Shown: positions 20,297-32,502, counted from the stretch's first letter. The stretch: 64,000 bases of DNA from Plasmodium brasilianum (GCF_023973825.1 NC_090126.1:2377001-2441000); one strand, 5' to 3'. The notes: generated by a model not told the origin, from the sequence alone. Translations and numbers: made by a program.

Positions 20297-22736
20297 TTAC
20301 TCTTTCTTCACATTTCCTTTCATATGCGCACTTAAAAAAAAAGACAAGTCAAAATATTCCTTTGTCTCTTCATTATGCTCCAGCTTAACAACATTGCTAG
20401 ACGCGCTATGAGCATATCTCTGAATAAAATTTACAAATGATATTAAATTCCCGTAGAATTTTATGTATTCATTTACCTAAAAAAAAAATTGTTTAAAGAA
20501 TGTTTTCACATTTTTCACTGTTGTATGGATTATAAATAGAGGTACTCAACAAAATCGAAAATGAAAGAAAAAAAAAATTCTTTTTTTTTTTTTTTCATAT
20601 TTCACTTTTTTTAATATATGTATAACGGGGTTTCCCCTCTTGTAGTCATATGAACTTACCTTTTTTAATTCATTTTGCAAATCCATATACAGTGGTATAA
20701 GATGGTTGTATTCAAAGATGCCTTCACTAAAAGCAGCATTTTCACTAATTTCAATAGTTTTGTTACCATGACACTTTAAATAATTTTCTACCTGATCAAA
20801 CTCTTCTTTTACAGTTTTGTATATGCAATCTATATTTGCTTTCTCCTTATATTCTTCTAAATAATACTTGAATCGTACAATTAGGAAGATGGAAAAGCAG
20901 TCAAATTTTTGCAAATTTAAATTCCTGTTAAGAAAAAAAAAAAGAAACAATTAACAATGCGCTCGAAGGTGCATATGGTGTTTTAATATGTCCACAAAGG
21001 TGTGCACGTATATGTAGGCGTGCAAACGTACATATATATATGTATACATGCACCCACATATGTACACACATTCATAACAGTAACTTTTTCGAATATCATT
21101 TCTCTGTTCCATATTATAAACTCAGTGCATTTTTTTTCGGATGGTACGCAGCAATGAATAATGTATATCATGCGCATACGAAATTATACTATGTAATAAA
21201 TAAAAATTATCTAAAGACATGCCATAATTTCTAATATGTATTTCATCACAAAAGATGAATCGGCATTTTTTTTGTAGTATCTCACTTATTTTGGTGTAAG
21301 GTAAAATTTGTTAAAACTTTCCATGGGTCTGCATTATTATTTTTATCATATTGAATTATATCATAAATATTCGTATCATTGATGTAAGAAGAGATATCAA
21401 CTTTTATTAATTTTTCAAAATTTATTTTATTTTTTATTTTGAAATTGTAAATATCTACGTTATATATTAAATCTATAGATAAAAAAAAATTCTGAAAATT
21501 GACTTTAACGATATTGTGATAAATTTTGTTGAAATGTTCAACATCCTTGTTACTTATGGACTGAATATTCTCTTTGGTACTATCACCTACGTTGTTAACT
21601 AATACATTTGATTGTATTATATTTGTAAAATAATTTAAAATATCATTAAAATTTTGAAACTCGTCTATATTTTCTAAAAAATGATCAGGAGAAGAAAAAT
21701 CTGCTGTTCTGATACTATAATAATTCAATCGAATAAACGTTTCTATTATTAGATATAATCGATCTAAAAATAAAAATATAAAAAAGTTTACTACGTACAT
21801 GTCTAGAGAATTAATATTTGTAAATTGAGAAAGCCATCTAATAAAATTTTTTTTTTTATATTTAAATAATTTTTCTCTTTGATCACAATACTTTTTATAT
21901 TCTAGATCATTTAAACTTTTTGATATTATACTTCTAAAACGAATTCTATAATCATATCTTTTTTCATCAAATATATTTACCATAATTTTTTTTATATCTT
22001 TATTTTTAAAAAATTCATGAAATATATATTCCTTTTTTATGTATTTACTTAAATGTTGTACCATTACATGGTTATTATTATTTTCCTTACTCGTACATGT
22101 ATTATCATCTTCTTTTTCAGTTTTTACTACTACGAAATCATTGCCTAGTTTATTGATACTATTAATTCTGGAGTTACCTTCACCATCTAAGTTGAGTGTG
22201 TTTTTATTATAAAAAAAAGGGTTCTCATAATCCCCACTACTTACTATATCATTCACCCAAATATTTTCATTTTCCATGTTATTTGCATTTTCCTTATTTG
22301 AGTTACTGTATGTATTACACTGTTGATCTATGTCTTTTTTTATGGTATCCTTTTTATAAGTATTATTATTATTTTTTTCTTCGCTCAATAAATTTACTTC
22401 TTTCCCATTTTGGGTACTATCCTCATCTATTACAGTATTTTCATTAACCATATTTTCAGAAGATATAAAATCTTTATTCCATCTCATATTATATATGTCT
22501 TGAAAATTTTGAAACTCAAAAGGGAATACCTTCTTTAGAAATATTAACAGATTTTTATTTGTCCTATCATTTTTATACTCGTACGTAAATTTTTTAAAAA
22601 TAACATAACATAAAATATTCATATATAGATGTAGCCCTTTTACGAAATCAAAGTTGTCTTCTAATTTGTAAATTCGTAAAATTCTAGCTATATAATTTTT
22701 TAAATTCAAATCATAATTTACCTGAATTGGGCATAA

Positions 22737-22778
<42 letters not shown>

Positions 22779-23134
22779 TTTAGAATTTTATTTTGCTATA
22801 ATGTCACTTATTTCTATTTCAGAAACAGCTGTTCTTTTTTTTCTATATTTTTAAAAGAATGTACACAAAACTGAATAGTATTTGTGGTAACAAATATTCA
22901 GAACATAAGTACTTCTCAAGAACTGCTAACATTTGAATAATCAATTAGGATATACTGCTGATAATGGTTACTTGGTTTTGTCTTGATTTTCTCGCTATTT
23001 TTCTCAATTTTAATATTCTTAATCTTATTCACTACGAAAAAAATAATGTGAGATGATAACGTTAATAGGAAGAACACAATGTACCATGTATGCATAATAA
23101 ACACACACTAAGAACATATAAACACATACGTAAA

Positions 23135-23184
<50 letters not shown>

Positions 23185-23461
23185 TTTGCATATGCCCACG
23201 CTTGTACAGGTTAAACATGTCCGAATAATAATAAATCTATATATGTACATGTGACACTATAACAATTTTTCTGCTACACATTGACATTTAACAAAAGAAA
23301 CATCTATCCTTAAACTTACAAGAATTCTTATTTTTCTTTTTTATATAAAAGATTAGTCTTCGTTTCTGATCTTTCGTTAACTGCTGCATCAATTCTCCCC
23401 ATTCTTTTTTATTTTTATTTTTTAAACTTAAATAAATATCTTTAATTTTATCATCATCCAT
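20297..23461 (-). CDS. Conserved-looking protein of unknown function (five exons)
   Basis: Minus-strand exons are 23461-23320, 23031-22931, 22721-21286, 20924-20660 and 20476-20297. All joins are GT-AG and phases agree throughout, giving 707 residues. The N-terminus is MDDDKIKDIYLSLKNKNKKE, with no signal peptide. Residues from about 80 form a helical block (IARILRIYKLEDNFDFVKG). A Ser/Asn/Glu-rich linker follows at about 155-250. A second basic-aromatic helical block contains YDYRIRFRSIISKSLND and WLSQFTNINSLDMYVVNFF. The C-terminal exons hold amphipathic helices (YYLEEYKEKANIDCIYK, YMDLQNELKKVNEYIKF). I do not recognise a family. The two structured blocks separated by a disordered linker would fit a scaffold or complex subunit, but that is inference only. 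The TAA stop is embedded in GAGTAAGT, which also looks like a donor, so a further 3' exon is possible. Confidence 0.7.
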
Positions 23462-23583
23462 TCTTATGTAATTCGGAATATACTGCTTTTTTTTTTCTCG
23501 TTGCAAAATTAAAAATTACAAAAATAAAGAAAAGTAATTAATGTTACATTTTAATGTACGATTATTAAAAGATATCCTAAAGG

Positions 23584-23625
23584 AAGGAAAGTAAGGAAGT
23601 AAGGAAGTAAGGAAGGAATTTGGAA
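23584..23625 (+). repeat. GGAAGTAA short tandem repeat
   Basis: About five units of GGAAGTAA or GGAAAGTAA lie in tandem in the upstream region of the 707-residue gene. It is purely purine-rich on the plus strand apart from the T, and has no coding potential. Confidence 0.75.
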
Positions 23626-24994
23626 AGTAAAAAATTAAGAAAATACAAATATTTTTAATTTAACGGAATGTATTTAAGTTTAATCTTAGATAATTTATCT
23701 GAAAAAAAATAGAAAAATAAATAAAATTGTTTCGTTAATATAGAAGAGAAAAAATTATTCTTTAATTTATGACTGTGTAACTGCATATATTTAACCGTAA
23801 TGTACAAACGGTAAAATTGTAAAAAAAAAAAAATACTATTAATTACTGATTGAAATTATAATAGAAAAAAAAAAAATAAAACAATATATATATATATGTA
23901 CAATAACATATTTACATGAATTTCAACCATTTTACTTAAAATTTATTTATGAAATGAAATATTGAACCTTTTCTTATATTATGAATGTTTAGCATTTTTT
24001 ACGATATTCTACATATTTATGAAACTCTTCCATTTATCTTATAAATCTTCTACAATAAATATTTCCTCTCATAATTTTGTTTTCCATAAAATGTTTTGTT
24101 ATGTCTTTATGTAATAAATTTTTTATCATCTGAGAGTTTGCATTTGTAGAGATAAAAGAATTAAAAATATACGAGAAAAAAAATAAAATAACTGTATCTT
24201 TACGAATGGGAATAATTAAGGATTTTTCCTTCTCCTATTCGCTCTTTAGTTCGTTCTTTCTTTTTTTTTTTTTTGTTCATAATTTTAAGTGTATATAATG
24301 TAACAGAACAAATGATAATTCTTCTACAAATTTAATGTTGAAACAGTATTCTTTTCTTTAATAGAAAATAGGATTAGTTAAAATTTTTTTTAATTTTACT
24401 AACAAAATTGTTACCCTTTATTACATATTACTTATATAAAATGTTTTTGTTTTCATTCTTTAATCACTTTTATTTTTATATTTTCTCAAAATGTTTAAAA
24501 TTTACTAATTATCTCTCACATTATTTAGCTGCTTAATGTAAAAATTTACAGCGAACTACACATTTTGTATGCAGCGGTTCTAAGTTTGAATATTTTTTCC
24601 CTATTTTTTTAAAGGTTATTTTTAAATATATAGTTGGAAGTTCATTAATGCAGTAAATTAGGAAAGCATTGACTTTAAATATGAAATATAATTAAATGGA
24701 CAAAGAGGTACAACGAAAAACGCATAATCGTGTATGTGTATAAATACATATATATACATATATATATATATTGCCCTTTTAAATGGGCTTTAAAAAATGG
24801 AAGAAAATAGTAGTTCTAATATATTACCAAGATCGGCATAATGTACCAATTATCCTTCCTATGGTATACTTAAAAAAATATTGCTGAAAAAAAAACTAAT
24901 TTCGTTTATTATGTATAACAATGATAAACAAAGATAATAACTGTAAAACGTTTATATAATCATTTTACAAGTATTACAAAAATTTTTACGTTAC

Positions 24995-24996
24995 AC

Positions 24997-25040
<44 letters not shown>

Positions 25041-25048
25041 TATATATA

Positions 25049-25079
<31 letters not shown>

Positions 25080-25080
25080 C
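24995..25080 (+). repeat. (AT)n microsatellite block
   Basis: Almost uninterrupted AT dinucleotides with two short AATA breaks. Similar tracts occur at about 22743-22774, 23140-23175, 28258-28317, 40097-40141, 42268-42293 and 47229-47263. They are mostly in introns or spacers. Confidence 0.9.
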
Positions 25081-25602
25081 ATATGTACACAATAATAAAT
25101 TAACGTGACCCTTATATTGCAAATCTTACAAAAAATGTATTAAAAAAAAAATATATATAATATATATGTCTAATACATATAAATATTATGGGCACTTGGT
25201 TAATAAATATTATGGATATGTATAATGTGTAAAAATATGATTTTTTCACTTTATTAAAAAAAAAAAAGAAAAAAAACGAACAACAAATTACAGCCGAATT
25301 ATACTAATTTTTTAAGTATAAATTACTATATGTATTATGCACACATTTATTTTTGCGTGTGTGTGTATATACTGTTGCAATATTTCGTATGCCTTTCTTC
25401 GCATAAAAGTATGTAAACGTTATTACTCATTTGTACGTTTTATTGAAGTATCACTAAAATAATTTTTTCTAATTTTGAGTCACTTTATCTATCACGCGTG
25501 TATTGTAAATGAATATAGATATAAATGTAGGTATGATACGAGATAATTATCTTATTAACGTTATCTATATATTGCTTGGACTCTTTTTTTTTTTTTTTTT
25601 TC

Positions 25603-26496
25603 TTATAGTTCGTCTGAATTGTTCAGGAGATTATTTAAAAAGTTTTCATACCATTTATTATTAATGGTCAGATTTTTTAACTCCTCTGGATCAATATCCA
25701 TTCCCATAAATTTTGTTGCTTTTTGTAGCATTTCTAAATGTGCTTTACTATCACCAAAATTTACTTGTAATTTAGATTTGGAGTTACCATCTGTTGCTTT
25801 AACTTCTTTAATTTTAATTTCATCCATTAAAGCATTTGCAATATCACTACTGTTTGTGTAATCAATAAATTTGAGCATTCCAATTAATATTTGATTTACT
25901 TTATTTCTTACTTCTTCATCTTGTAATTTTTCTTTTTTTATTTTCATCAATTCGGCCAACTTTTCTAACATTTCTTGGTGACCTTCTGTGTCTTTAATAA
26001 TATCATCAATGGATTTTTTTTCATTACTGTTTTCATTATCTTTAATTTTTTGAATAGTTTTTCTTAAAAATGACTTTACCATTTTTTTTTCTGCAGTCTC
26101 ATTTTTTGAGTTTAAAATATCTTGCAAGTACATGTAAAATTTAATCATTTCTTGAAGATCATTTGGATTAATTAAATTGTTAAATAAATTGAAATTGTTC
26201 GTTTCAGTATTTTTTTCATTCATCGCTTCTTTTTTACTATTCTCTTTTTGGTCGCTAGATAAAGCTTTTTTCATTTCATTAAATAATTTAGTAGCTTCAT
26301 CCAATTTGTTTTCACTTATTAATTTCTTAATTTTTTCAACATCTGCAAAACTAGCAAGGTTCTTAAGATATTCATCTTTATTCTCTTTTTTCATGTTCAA
26401 AATATTCTTCTTTTCGCCCTTTCCATTGATTACACTGGTCACAAAAAAATTTAAAAGGTAGAAAAAAATAAAATGCGACAGTTTGACTTTTACCAT
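25603..26496 (-). CDS. Secreted helical protein of unknown function, 297 residues
   Basis: A single-exon gene whose product begins with a clear signal peptide: positive MVKVKL, then a hydrophobic core with FIFFYLLNFFVTSVI, and a likely cleavage near residue 24. The mature part has almost no Cys, is rich in Lys, Glu, Asn and Leu, and appears almost fully alpha-helical. Amphipathic segments include VEKIKKLISENKLDEATKLF and YMYLQDILNSKN. It ends with KWYENFLNNLLNNSDEL. There is no PEXEL-like RxLxE/Q just after the signal, no membrane segment and no GPI-type tail. I cannot name it. It is divergent to the 902-residue secreted protein across 2.7 kb that carries TGCATGC(A) motifs. A role in an invasive or sporozoite stage is a guess from that motif only. 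Confidence 0.8.
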   Translation of the reverse strand: MVKVKLSHFIFFYLLNFFVTSVINGKGEKKNILNMKKENKDEYLKNLASFADVEKIKKLISENKLDEATKLFNEMKKALSSDQKENSKKEAMNEKNTETNNFNLFNNLINPNDLQEMIKFYMYLQDILNSKNETAEKKMVKSFLRKTIQKIKDNENSNEKKSIDDIIKDTEGHQEMLEKLAELMKIKKEKLQDEEVRNKVNQILIGMLKFIDYTNSSDIANALMDEIKIKEVKATDGNSKSKLQVNFGDSKAHLEMLQKATKFMGMDIDPEELKNLTINNKWYENFLNNLLNNSDEL

Positions 26497-28283
26497 TTTG
26501 AATAAACTTCGTCGTATTTACTGTCGTACTAAATGTATTGCATTTATTCACATATATATATATATATATTTATATTTATAAATGGATAATTTTTTTAATG
26601 TAAAATTCAAAAAGCGTTTTCAAGAAAATAAAAAAATTGTAGGAACTGTTTAAAACTCTATATAATAAATAATTACTACAAAAAATAATCAAATGATTTA
26701 AAGATTAAAATAAAATTTACATAATAAAAAAAAAAAAAAAAAAATTATTAACTAAAATACTATCCAAATTTGTCTAAAAATGAAATTTTATATTTATAAT
26801 GCGTTTGTCCAAGGAGATTAATATATTATGACATATAAAAATGTGTAATATTTTTGTTGTAAGTAAAAATATAAAGTATATATGTATATATTATTATATA
26901 AAAGTATTTACTATATATATAAAATATATATAAATATATAATATATACATAAAAAACATATTTTTACCAAGAATATTGTTTATTTATATAAAATAAAATA
27001 AATAAAATCTTAAAGTATTTTTATATTTATTTTTTTTTACCTAAAAAAAAAAAAACTACAATATATGTTTTAATTATTTTATTTTTCTATTTTTAAATTA
27101 AAGTACAAAACAAGAATTATAATAACAAAATAAACATAAAAAATATGGTATTAAATAATAATATATTGATGCATGCTCAACGATAAAAGAAAGTGCATGC
27201 AAATCACTGAATTATTGTTTGGTGCATATATTATATATACATTTATTTATTATACGCGTATGTATATACGATATATGATATTATCTTAGTCAAATTTATA
27301 ATATCATATTAAAATAAACAAGGAAAACATGACATCATATTAAGTATATATAAGTAGTACAAAGGTAAACTTAAAAGGTTAAAACTGCCCCAAATATTTT
27401 TTTATGGTCATTTTTGTAAAACCATAATATGGGGTAAAGTTGAATTTTGACGACTTTGCATAAGTTTTTTCTTCAGTTCAGCTTTTTTTGCTTATATATA
27501 TATTCCTATATGTACAAACTTGAAAAAATTGCAATTTAAAATATTAAATAAACTATAAAAGTAACAGAAAAACATTTTTCCACCAGATATAAGATATAAC
27601 ATTAGGAAATATATTATGCTCTTATTTTGTATAGTTTCAGGGCTTTTTTTTTTTTTCTCTTTTAACAAAATGAATAATAAATTATAGTGCGCTTCTTTTT
27701 AGTATTAAATAATTTATTAATTCTTTTACATTCACCAACTTTAATTGTACACTTAAGTAACTTATAATTTTTATATTTCCCCCTTTTATAATTTTAAATA
27801 TATATATATATATATATATTATTATATGTGTAAACATAGTATTACCTAAAGTAAAATTTAAAAAAAAATATTACGAAAAAAGGAAATATAAGTTATTATC
27901 AAAGGTATATAATAAGTACATATGTATTTTGGGGGGTTTTCTTATTATGATTTTATAAAAATATTTTTCTACTTTTGAAAAATTAAAAAATACAAATTTT
28001 TACGGAATAAATTGTTTTTTTATTTAAAATTAAAAAAAAAAAAAAAAAATTTATTTTTCACTTTATAGTTAAAATAATTTTTTTTTTCCCGCTCTATTAA
28101 AGAATTAACAATAAAGAGGATTTATATATTTATATTCACATATTTTAAGAAGATAATATTTTTTAATATATTTTTTAACACCTCCATTTAAAGAGGCTCT
28201 TAACTTTAAGAATATTACGTTTATATAAGTCGCACGTGTATGCGCATATATGTATATATATTATATATATATATATATATATA

Positions 28284-28315
<32 letters not shown>

Positions 28316-29214
28316 TTATACACTTATAAGGTGATATGTAGTGTGTCATTTTTTCAGTTATAACTGTTGTAATTAATTTTTTGTTGTTTTTATACATCAT
28401 TATTTTATTTTAATGAATGTAAACATTTTGTTTTTTAAAATAGGTAACGGAATATCGTAATTCCATCGCAGAGTTATGTAATTTATAGTTTAAATTTTTA
28501 AGCCAATATCATCCGTTTTATGTTTTCTCATTATTGTATTTATATATTTATATATAGGTAATTGCATACATCTTCTGTTATTTTTTCAAGAATAAAGTAG
28601 TTTTGAGTGTGTATATATACGTATACGTATTGTACTTGTTAATACGGAATAGTATATGACATTGATTCTGTATTTTAAGAACTGAGGTCAAAGAAATATT
28701 TAGTACGTAGAAAAAAAAGAAAAAAGGCAAAAGAAAAGAAAGACGTTATAGTAGTAAAATAGGCAGTTTAAAATATTAAGAGGATTTTAAATTATTTAGA
28801 GGGAATAAACATCATTAAGAGTAATTAAGTCTGTTTTTCTAAATAAAAACCACGGGGAGCTATTGAAATGATTTTAAGAAATCAAAAATATGGAATTATT
28901 TTTTTTCCATTTTAGATAAAATATATTGAAAATTTTGAATATTCGAAAAAAAACATATTCATATCTTCGTATGTATATGTATATATATATATATATGTGT
29001 GTGTGTATATGTATGCAAGTGTATGTATATAAATATTGTGCTTAGACATAGATGTTACATTTTCATAAAAGAGGCATATACTGGTAAAAGATTTTAATAT
29101 ATATATATATATATATATGTGATCCACCACGTATAACAAAAGGTGAGATGTAGTATATATATTTTTTTTTTTTAAATTCCGAATGATTCCTTTTTTCGAA
29201 TATTATAAGTGTCA
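26497..29214. other. Divergent 2.7-kb promoter region of the two secreted-protein genes
   Basis: Extremely AT-rich spacer between the 297-residue (minus) and 902-residue (plus) genes. It contains a cluster of TGCATGC/TGCATGCA/GTGCA words at 27170-27236, a weak bulged hairpin with a CCCC/GGGG clamp near 27388-27435, and (AT)n tracts at 28258-28317, 28975-28997 and 29097-29118. I see no open frame worth calling. Confidence 0.6.
27170..27236. promoter_or_regulatory. Cluster of TGCATGCA-type motifs
   Basis: TGCATGC begins at 27170, a full TGCATGCA lies at 27194-27201 (inside GTGCATGCA), and GTGCA lies at 27232-27236. They are 675-740 bp upstream of the 297-residue gene and about 2 kb upstream of the 902-residue gene. 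TGCATGCA is the palindrome bound by the ApiAP2 factors AP2-Sp and AP2-EXP, and GTGCA is associated with AP2-I. Three GC-containing copies inside 70 bp of nearly pure A/T sequence are striking, but function here is inferred. Confidence 0.4.
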
Positions 29215-31923
29215 ATGAAAATATCACGACTACTTATTTTTATAGTTTCACTTATTTTATGTTGTTTATACAACAAGAATCTGGTAAGCGTATATTGTGA
29301 TAGTACTGCTGACGATGTATATTTGAGTACATTAAAAGAACTAAACTTAAGTAAAGAATTTATAAATATATTCAGTGATAAAAATGTACGTGGTACTATT
29401 GAAAAATATATTACAGAAGAACATTTAAAATATTATATAAGTGATATTAGAAAATGCGAAAATTATGTAATAAAAACTTTGGAAAAGTTGCTAGTAAGGG
29501 AATATCCATCCACCATAGGAAAAAAAGAATTACTTATTAAAAATGATTTACTTAAATTTTTAAGTGTATTATTTACGAAACATGAAAAAATTGTTAGGAA
29601 ATTTTTTGATGATTTTTCAAGTACAGCATTTGATGTAGGAGAGAAATATCGTAATCTTGAAAATAAGTTTTCTGAAGAATGTACCAATATTGAAAATTTG
29701 AAAAAAACATACTCTTTAGTTTTTAGTGAGGTCAATTATTCCTTAAGTAGCACGAAGCCGACCAAGGATGAGGACATCAATAATGAAGGTGTTACTAGTA
29801 CATCCAGCACTACCAGTAATGGTAGTAATGAAGGTGTTCATTTTAACGATATTAAAGATGATGTTCTTTCCAAGGTGGCAACTCTAAAAAGTATTCTGCC
29901 AAAGTTGAGAAACAAAGTTGTTGCACTATATAATGTTAATTATCGTTTAAATGAATACAAGCATGACATAGATGTGAACATTTTGAAGTACAAGAATAGG
30001 AAGAAGATGGATTTAACGCACATTAAATCTATCAGTAGTACCGATGTTTCCTCAACGAACGAAACTTCGAACGATACCTTGAACAGTACTACTGGAACAA
30101 CTGCTAACACGACGGCAAGTATTGGTTCGAACAGTGTCGACATAACTGCAGATATGTTAAACCTATTGGAAGAGGTGACATCAAAATTGATGTTCAGCTT
30201 GAGAATGAAGATTTCGAGTACAAGAGATGAACTTCAAAAAAAATTGACTATGTTAGAGAGAGAATTAATTGAACTGTCAAATGAGATTACCCGTTTGGAT
30301 ATTGAACAAATAATCCCCAAATTGCCAATATATAAAAATAAGGACTTTTTAAATATAGAGAGTATTAGAGGGGAATATCGCGATTATGTGAAAATGATTG
30401 AAGAGGGTCAGAATAATATTAATAGTAGCAGCAGTAGTAATGGTAACAGTAGTAATGGTAGCAGTAGTAATGGTGGCAGTAGTAATGGTGGCAGTAGTAG
30501 CAGTTCAGACGAAAAGAACAGGAACGGTGATATTAGCACAAGTACGAACAGTAGTTGGAAAAACAATAACATGATTTTTGAAAGAACGCTTTTGTTGTTA
30601 GAGAGGCATTCATACTGGATAAGAGATAAAAATGCACTTGCACACACAGAGAGGGATGACATTATAGAGGTTTTAAAGAACACGTTAAGTTTAGTGGAGA
30701 AGCTAAAACATATGGTTATCAATGAAAGCTTCAATTTATTAATGACATATGAAAATTTATATATAGAGGTAAATAAATTTCTGTATAATCAGAGATATAA
30801 TGCATATGAATTTGGGTATATGAAACAATGGAATTCTGTAGAAAATTACCGAGGCACAAAAATATTAATTGATGGTGTTGAGAGACTTTTACGTATTATT
30901 TCAGTTCTAACTGGAATGATAAAACATTTCAAAAATCAAAACAAGAATATCAGTTCAAATTCTAACGTTAACTTAAATAGAATAGAAGGGGGTTTTAATA
31001 GTGCAGAGGAGAAAATAAAGATGTTAAAAATGGAATTAGCAAATTTAATGCATTCACCAAAAAATTTACAAAATATAAAAAACAATTTGGAGAAGTATGG
31101 ACATGTATATAAAGAAAATATTACAAAATTGAAAATTATGATGAATTCTTTTTATATTGCATCAGGTAATTTACAATCCGAAATAGAGAATATTCTTCGA
31201 ATAATTAGTAACATAATTTATGCTGATAATTTATTAGAAGAATTGAACAAAATTAGAAATGTTTGGAAAAAATATGTAAAAAATATTTCTAAAAGTTTTA
31301 AAGATAATAATACTAATAAACTTATGGATGCTTATAAAGGAAATAAAAATATTGTTTTCCCTCAAGAAGCTGGATATTCAAAATATAATATAGTTACTGA
31401 AGCTATTAATAAAAATACCTTAGCAGCTCCCTATTTTAAGTTTTTATATGAAGGTGTTATTAACACATTTGATTCTTTAAATAATGAAAATGATATGAAA
31501 AGGTTTTTTTCAGTTATATATAGATCTGTAGATATTATAATTAATATTATTAAAGATAACCGAAAAAATTTAAAAGGAAATTATATCATAAAACGAAATG
31601 AAATTTTAAATCTTATAAATTATAGAGAAGATTCGAGAAATAATATAAAAAAAATATATGTTAAATTAATTGATCTTGAAGGAGATATTATCAAAAATTT
31701 GCAAAAGTTATTTATGAATAGAGTTAACTTGAGTAAACAAGTTGAAAATTCCGTTGAACATTTAAGAGAAGACTTGTTTAAAGATAAGTTGCCCCCATAT
31801 TGTAATGCTGTTGAGAGCTTTATTAAGAAATACTTCCTTACCATGACAAGATGGAAAAATTTTATAAACGAGAACAGAGAAGCTATCCCATCGAAGCTCA
31901 TATACAAAATTGATGCGTTGTAG
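29215..31923 (+). CDS. Secreted, largely helical protein of unknown function, 902 residues
   Basis: Single exon. The first ATG is at 29215 and gives MKISRLLIFIVSLILCCLY, a typical signal peptide, with likely cleavage near SVYCDS. The mature protein is rich in long amphipathic helices (ELIELSNEITRLDIEQIIPK, KYGHVYKENITKLKIMMNSF) and has only a few Cys (for example in IRKCENYV, EECTNIEN and PPYCNAVES). Ser/Thr-rich inserts occur at about residues 185-205 and 275-310, and a pure Ser-Asn-Gly stretch at about 402-435. No transmembrane anchor is visible, and the C-terminus SKLIYKIDAL is not GPI-like. The layout of helical blocks separated by polymorphic low-complexity loops resembles secreted rhoptry, dense-granule or surface antigens, but I recognise no named family. 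Base composition in the Ser-rich inserts is more GC-rich than in the helical parts. Confidence 0.85.
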   Translation: MKISRLLIFIVSLILCCLYNKNLVSVYCDSTADDVYLSTLKELNLSKEFINIFSDKNVRGTIEKYITEEHLKYYISDIRKCENYVIKTLEKLLVREYPSTIGKKELLIKNDLLKFLSVLFTKHEKIVRKFFDDFSSTAFDVGEKYRNLENKFSEECTNIENLKKTYSLVFSEVNYSLSSTKPTKDEDINNEGVTSTSSTTSNGSNEGVHFNDIKDDVLSKVATLKSILPKLRNKVVALYNVNYRLNEYKHDIDVNILKYKNRKKMDLTHIKSISSTDVSSTNETSNDTLNSTTGTTANTTASIGSNSVDITADMLNLLEEVTSKLMFSLRMKISSTRDELQKKLTMLERELIELSNEITRLDIEQIIPKLPIYKNKDFLNIESIRGEYRDYVKMIEEGQNNINSSSSSNGNSSNGSSSNGGSSNGGSSSSSDEKNRNGDISTSTNSSWKNNNMIFERTLLLLERHSYWIRDKNALAHTERDDIIEVLKNTLSLVEKLKHMVINESFNLLMTYENLYIEVNKFLYNQRYNAYEFGYMKQWNSVENYRGTKILIDGVERLLRIISVLTGMIKHFKNQNKNISSNSNVNLNRIEGGFNSAEEKIKMLKMELANLMHSPKNLQNIKNNLEKYGHVYKENITKLKIMMNSFYIASGNLQSEIENILRIISNIIYADNLLEELNKIRNVWKKYVKNISKSFKDNNTNKLMDAYKGNKNIVFPQEAGYSKYNIVTEAINKNTLAAPYFKFLYEGVINTFDSLNNENDMKRFFSVIYRSVDIIINIIKDNRKNLKGNYIIKRNEILNLINYREDSRNNIKKIYVKLIDLEGDIIKNLQKLFMNRVNLSKQVENSVEHLREDLFKDKLPPYCNAVESFIKKYFLTMTRWKNFINENREAIPSKLIYKIDAL

Positions 31924-32450
31924 GTGGAGCACTCGGTAAACGGGAAGAGGAGAAAAATACACAGTGAAGAAAAAATGAAAAATTTAACGAAAAAATATTT
32001 TCCATTTTTTTGGAGCCAAAAAGGAACGTCAGAAAAGAGCTACCAAATCATATTTGAAGCGTTCCAATGGGAATTCACTTTTTTCTTGTTAACTTTTTTT
32101 TTCAAACCTTTTCAAAGGAATTAATAATCTATGCATTATGTATATATATATTTATATATAAATATATGCGTACATTTGCGGAGAATTAATATTTTTGTTT
32201 TTGTTATTTTTTTTTTTTTTTCATACCAAATTTTGCGTTTGAACATTATAACGTTTAATCGCGCCAACATTTTTCCACATATATAAAAGTAGGAATGACA
32301 ATTCTGCTGATTGTTATTATTAGGTGGTTGAAGAATGTAATTAAGCAGAATTTTTTTTTTTTTTTTAAATTCGTTAATGTATATACTGTACACACGCAAC
32401 ACGTACAATGATTTATTATGACGTTTTATGTGTTGCTTTATTCATTGTAC

Positions 32451-32502
<52 letters not shown>

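Larger units (their letters stand above)
23462..25602. other. Very AT-rich intergenic region
   Basis: About 2.1 kb lie between the start of the 707-residue gene and the stop of the 297-residue secreted protein, both on the minus strand. Contents: a GGAAGTAA repeat (23584-23625), poly(A) and poly(T) runs, a small GCCC/GGGC stem near 24770-24787, and (AT)n blocks at 24995-25080. No gene is visible. Confidence 0.6.

Noticed and set aside
24995..28320. AT-rich block as a possible centromere
   Set aside because: Plasmodium centromeres are several kb of about 97 percent A/T with organised repeats. Here genes interrupt the region and composition is uneven.
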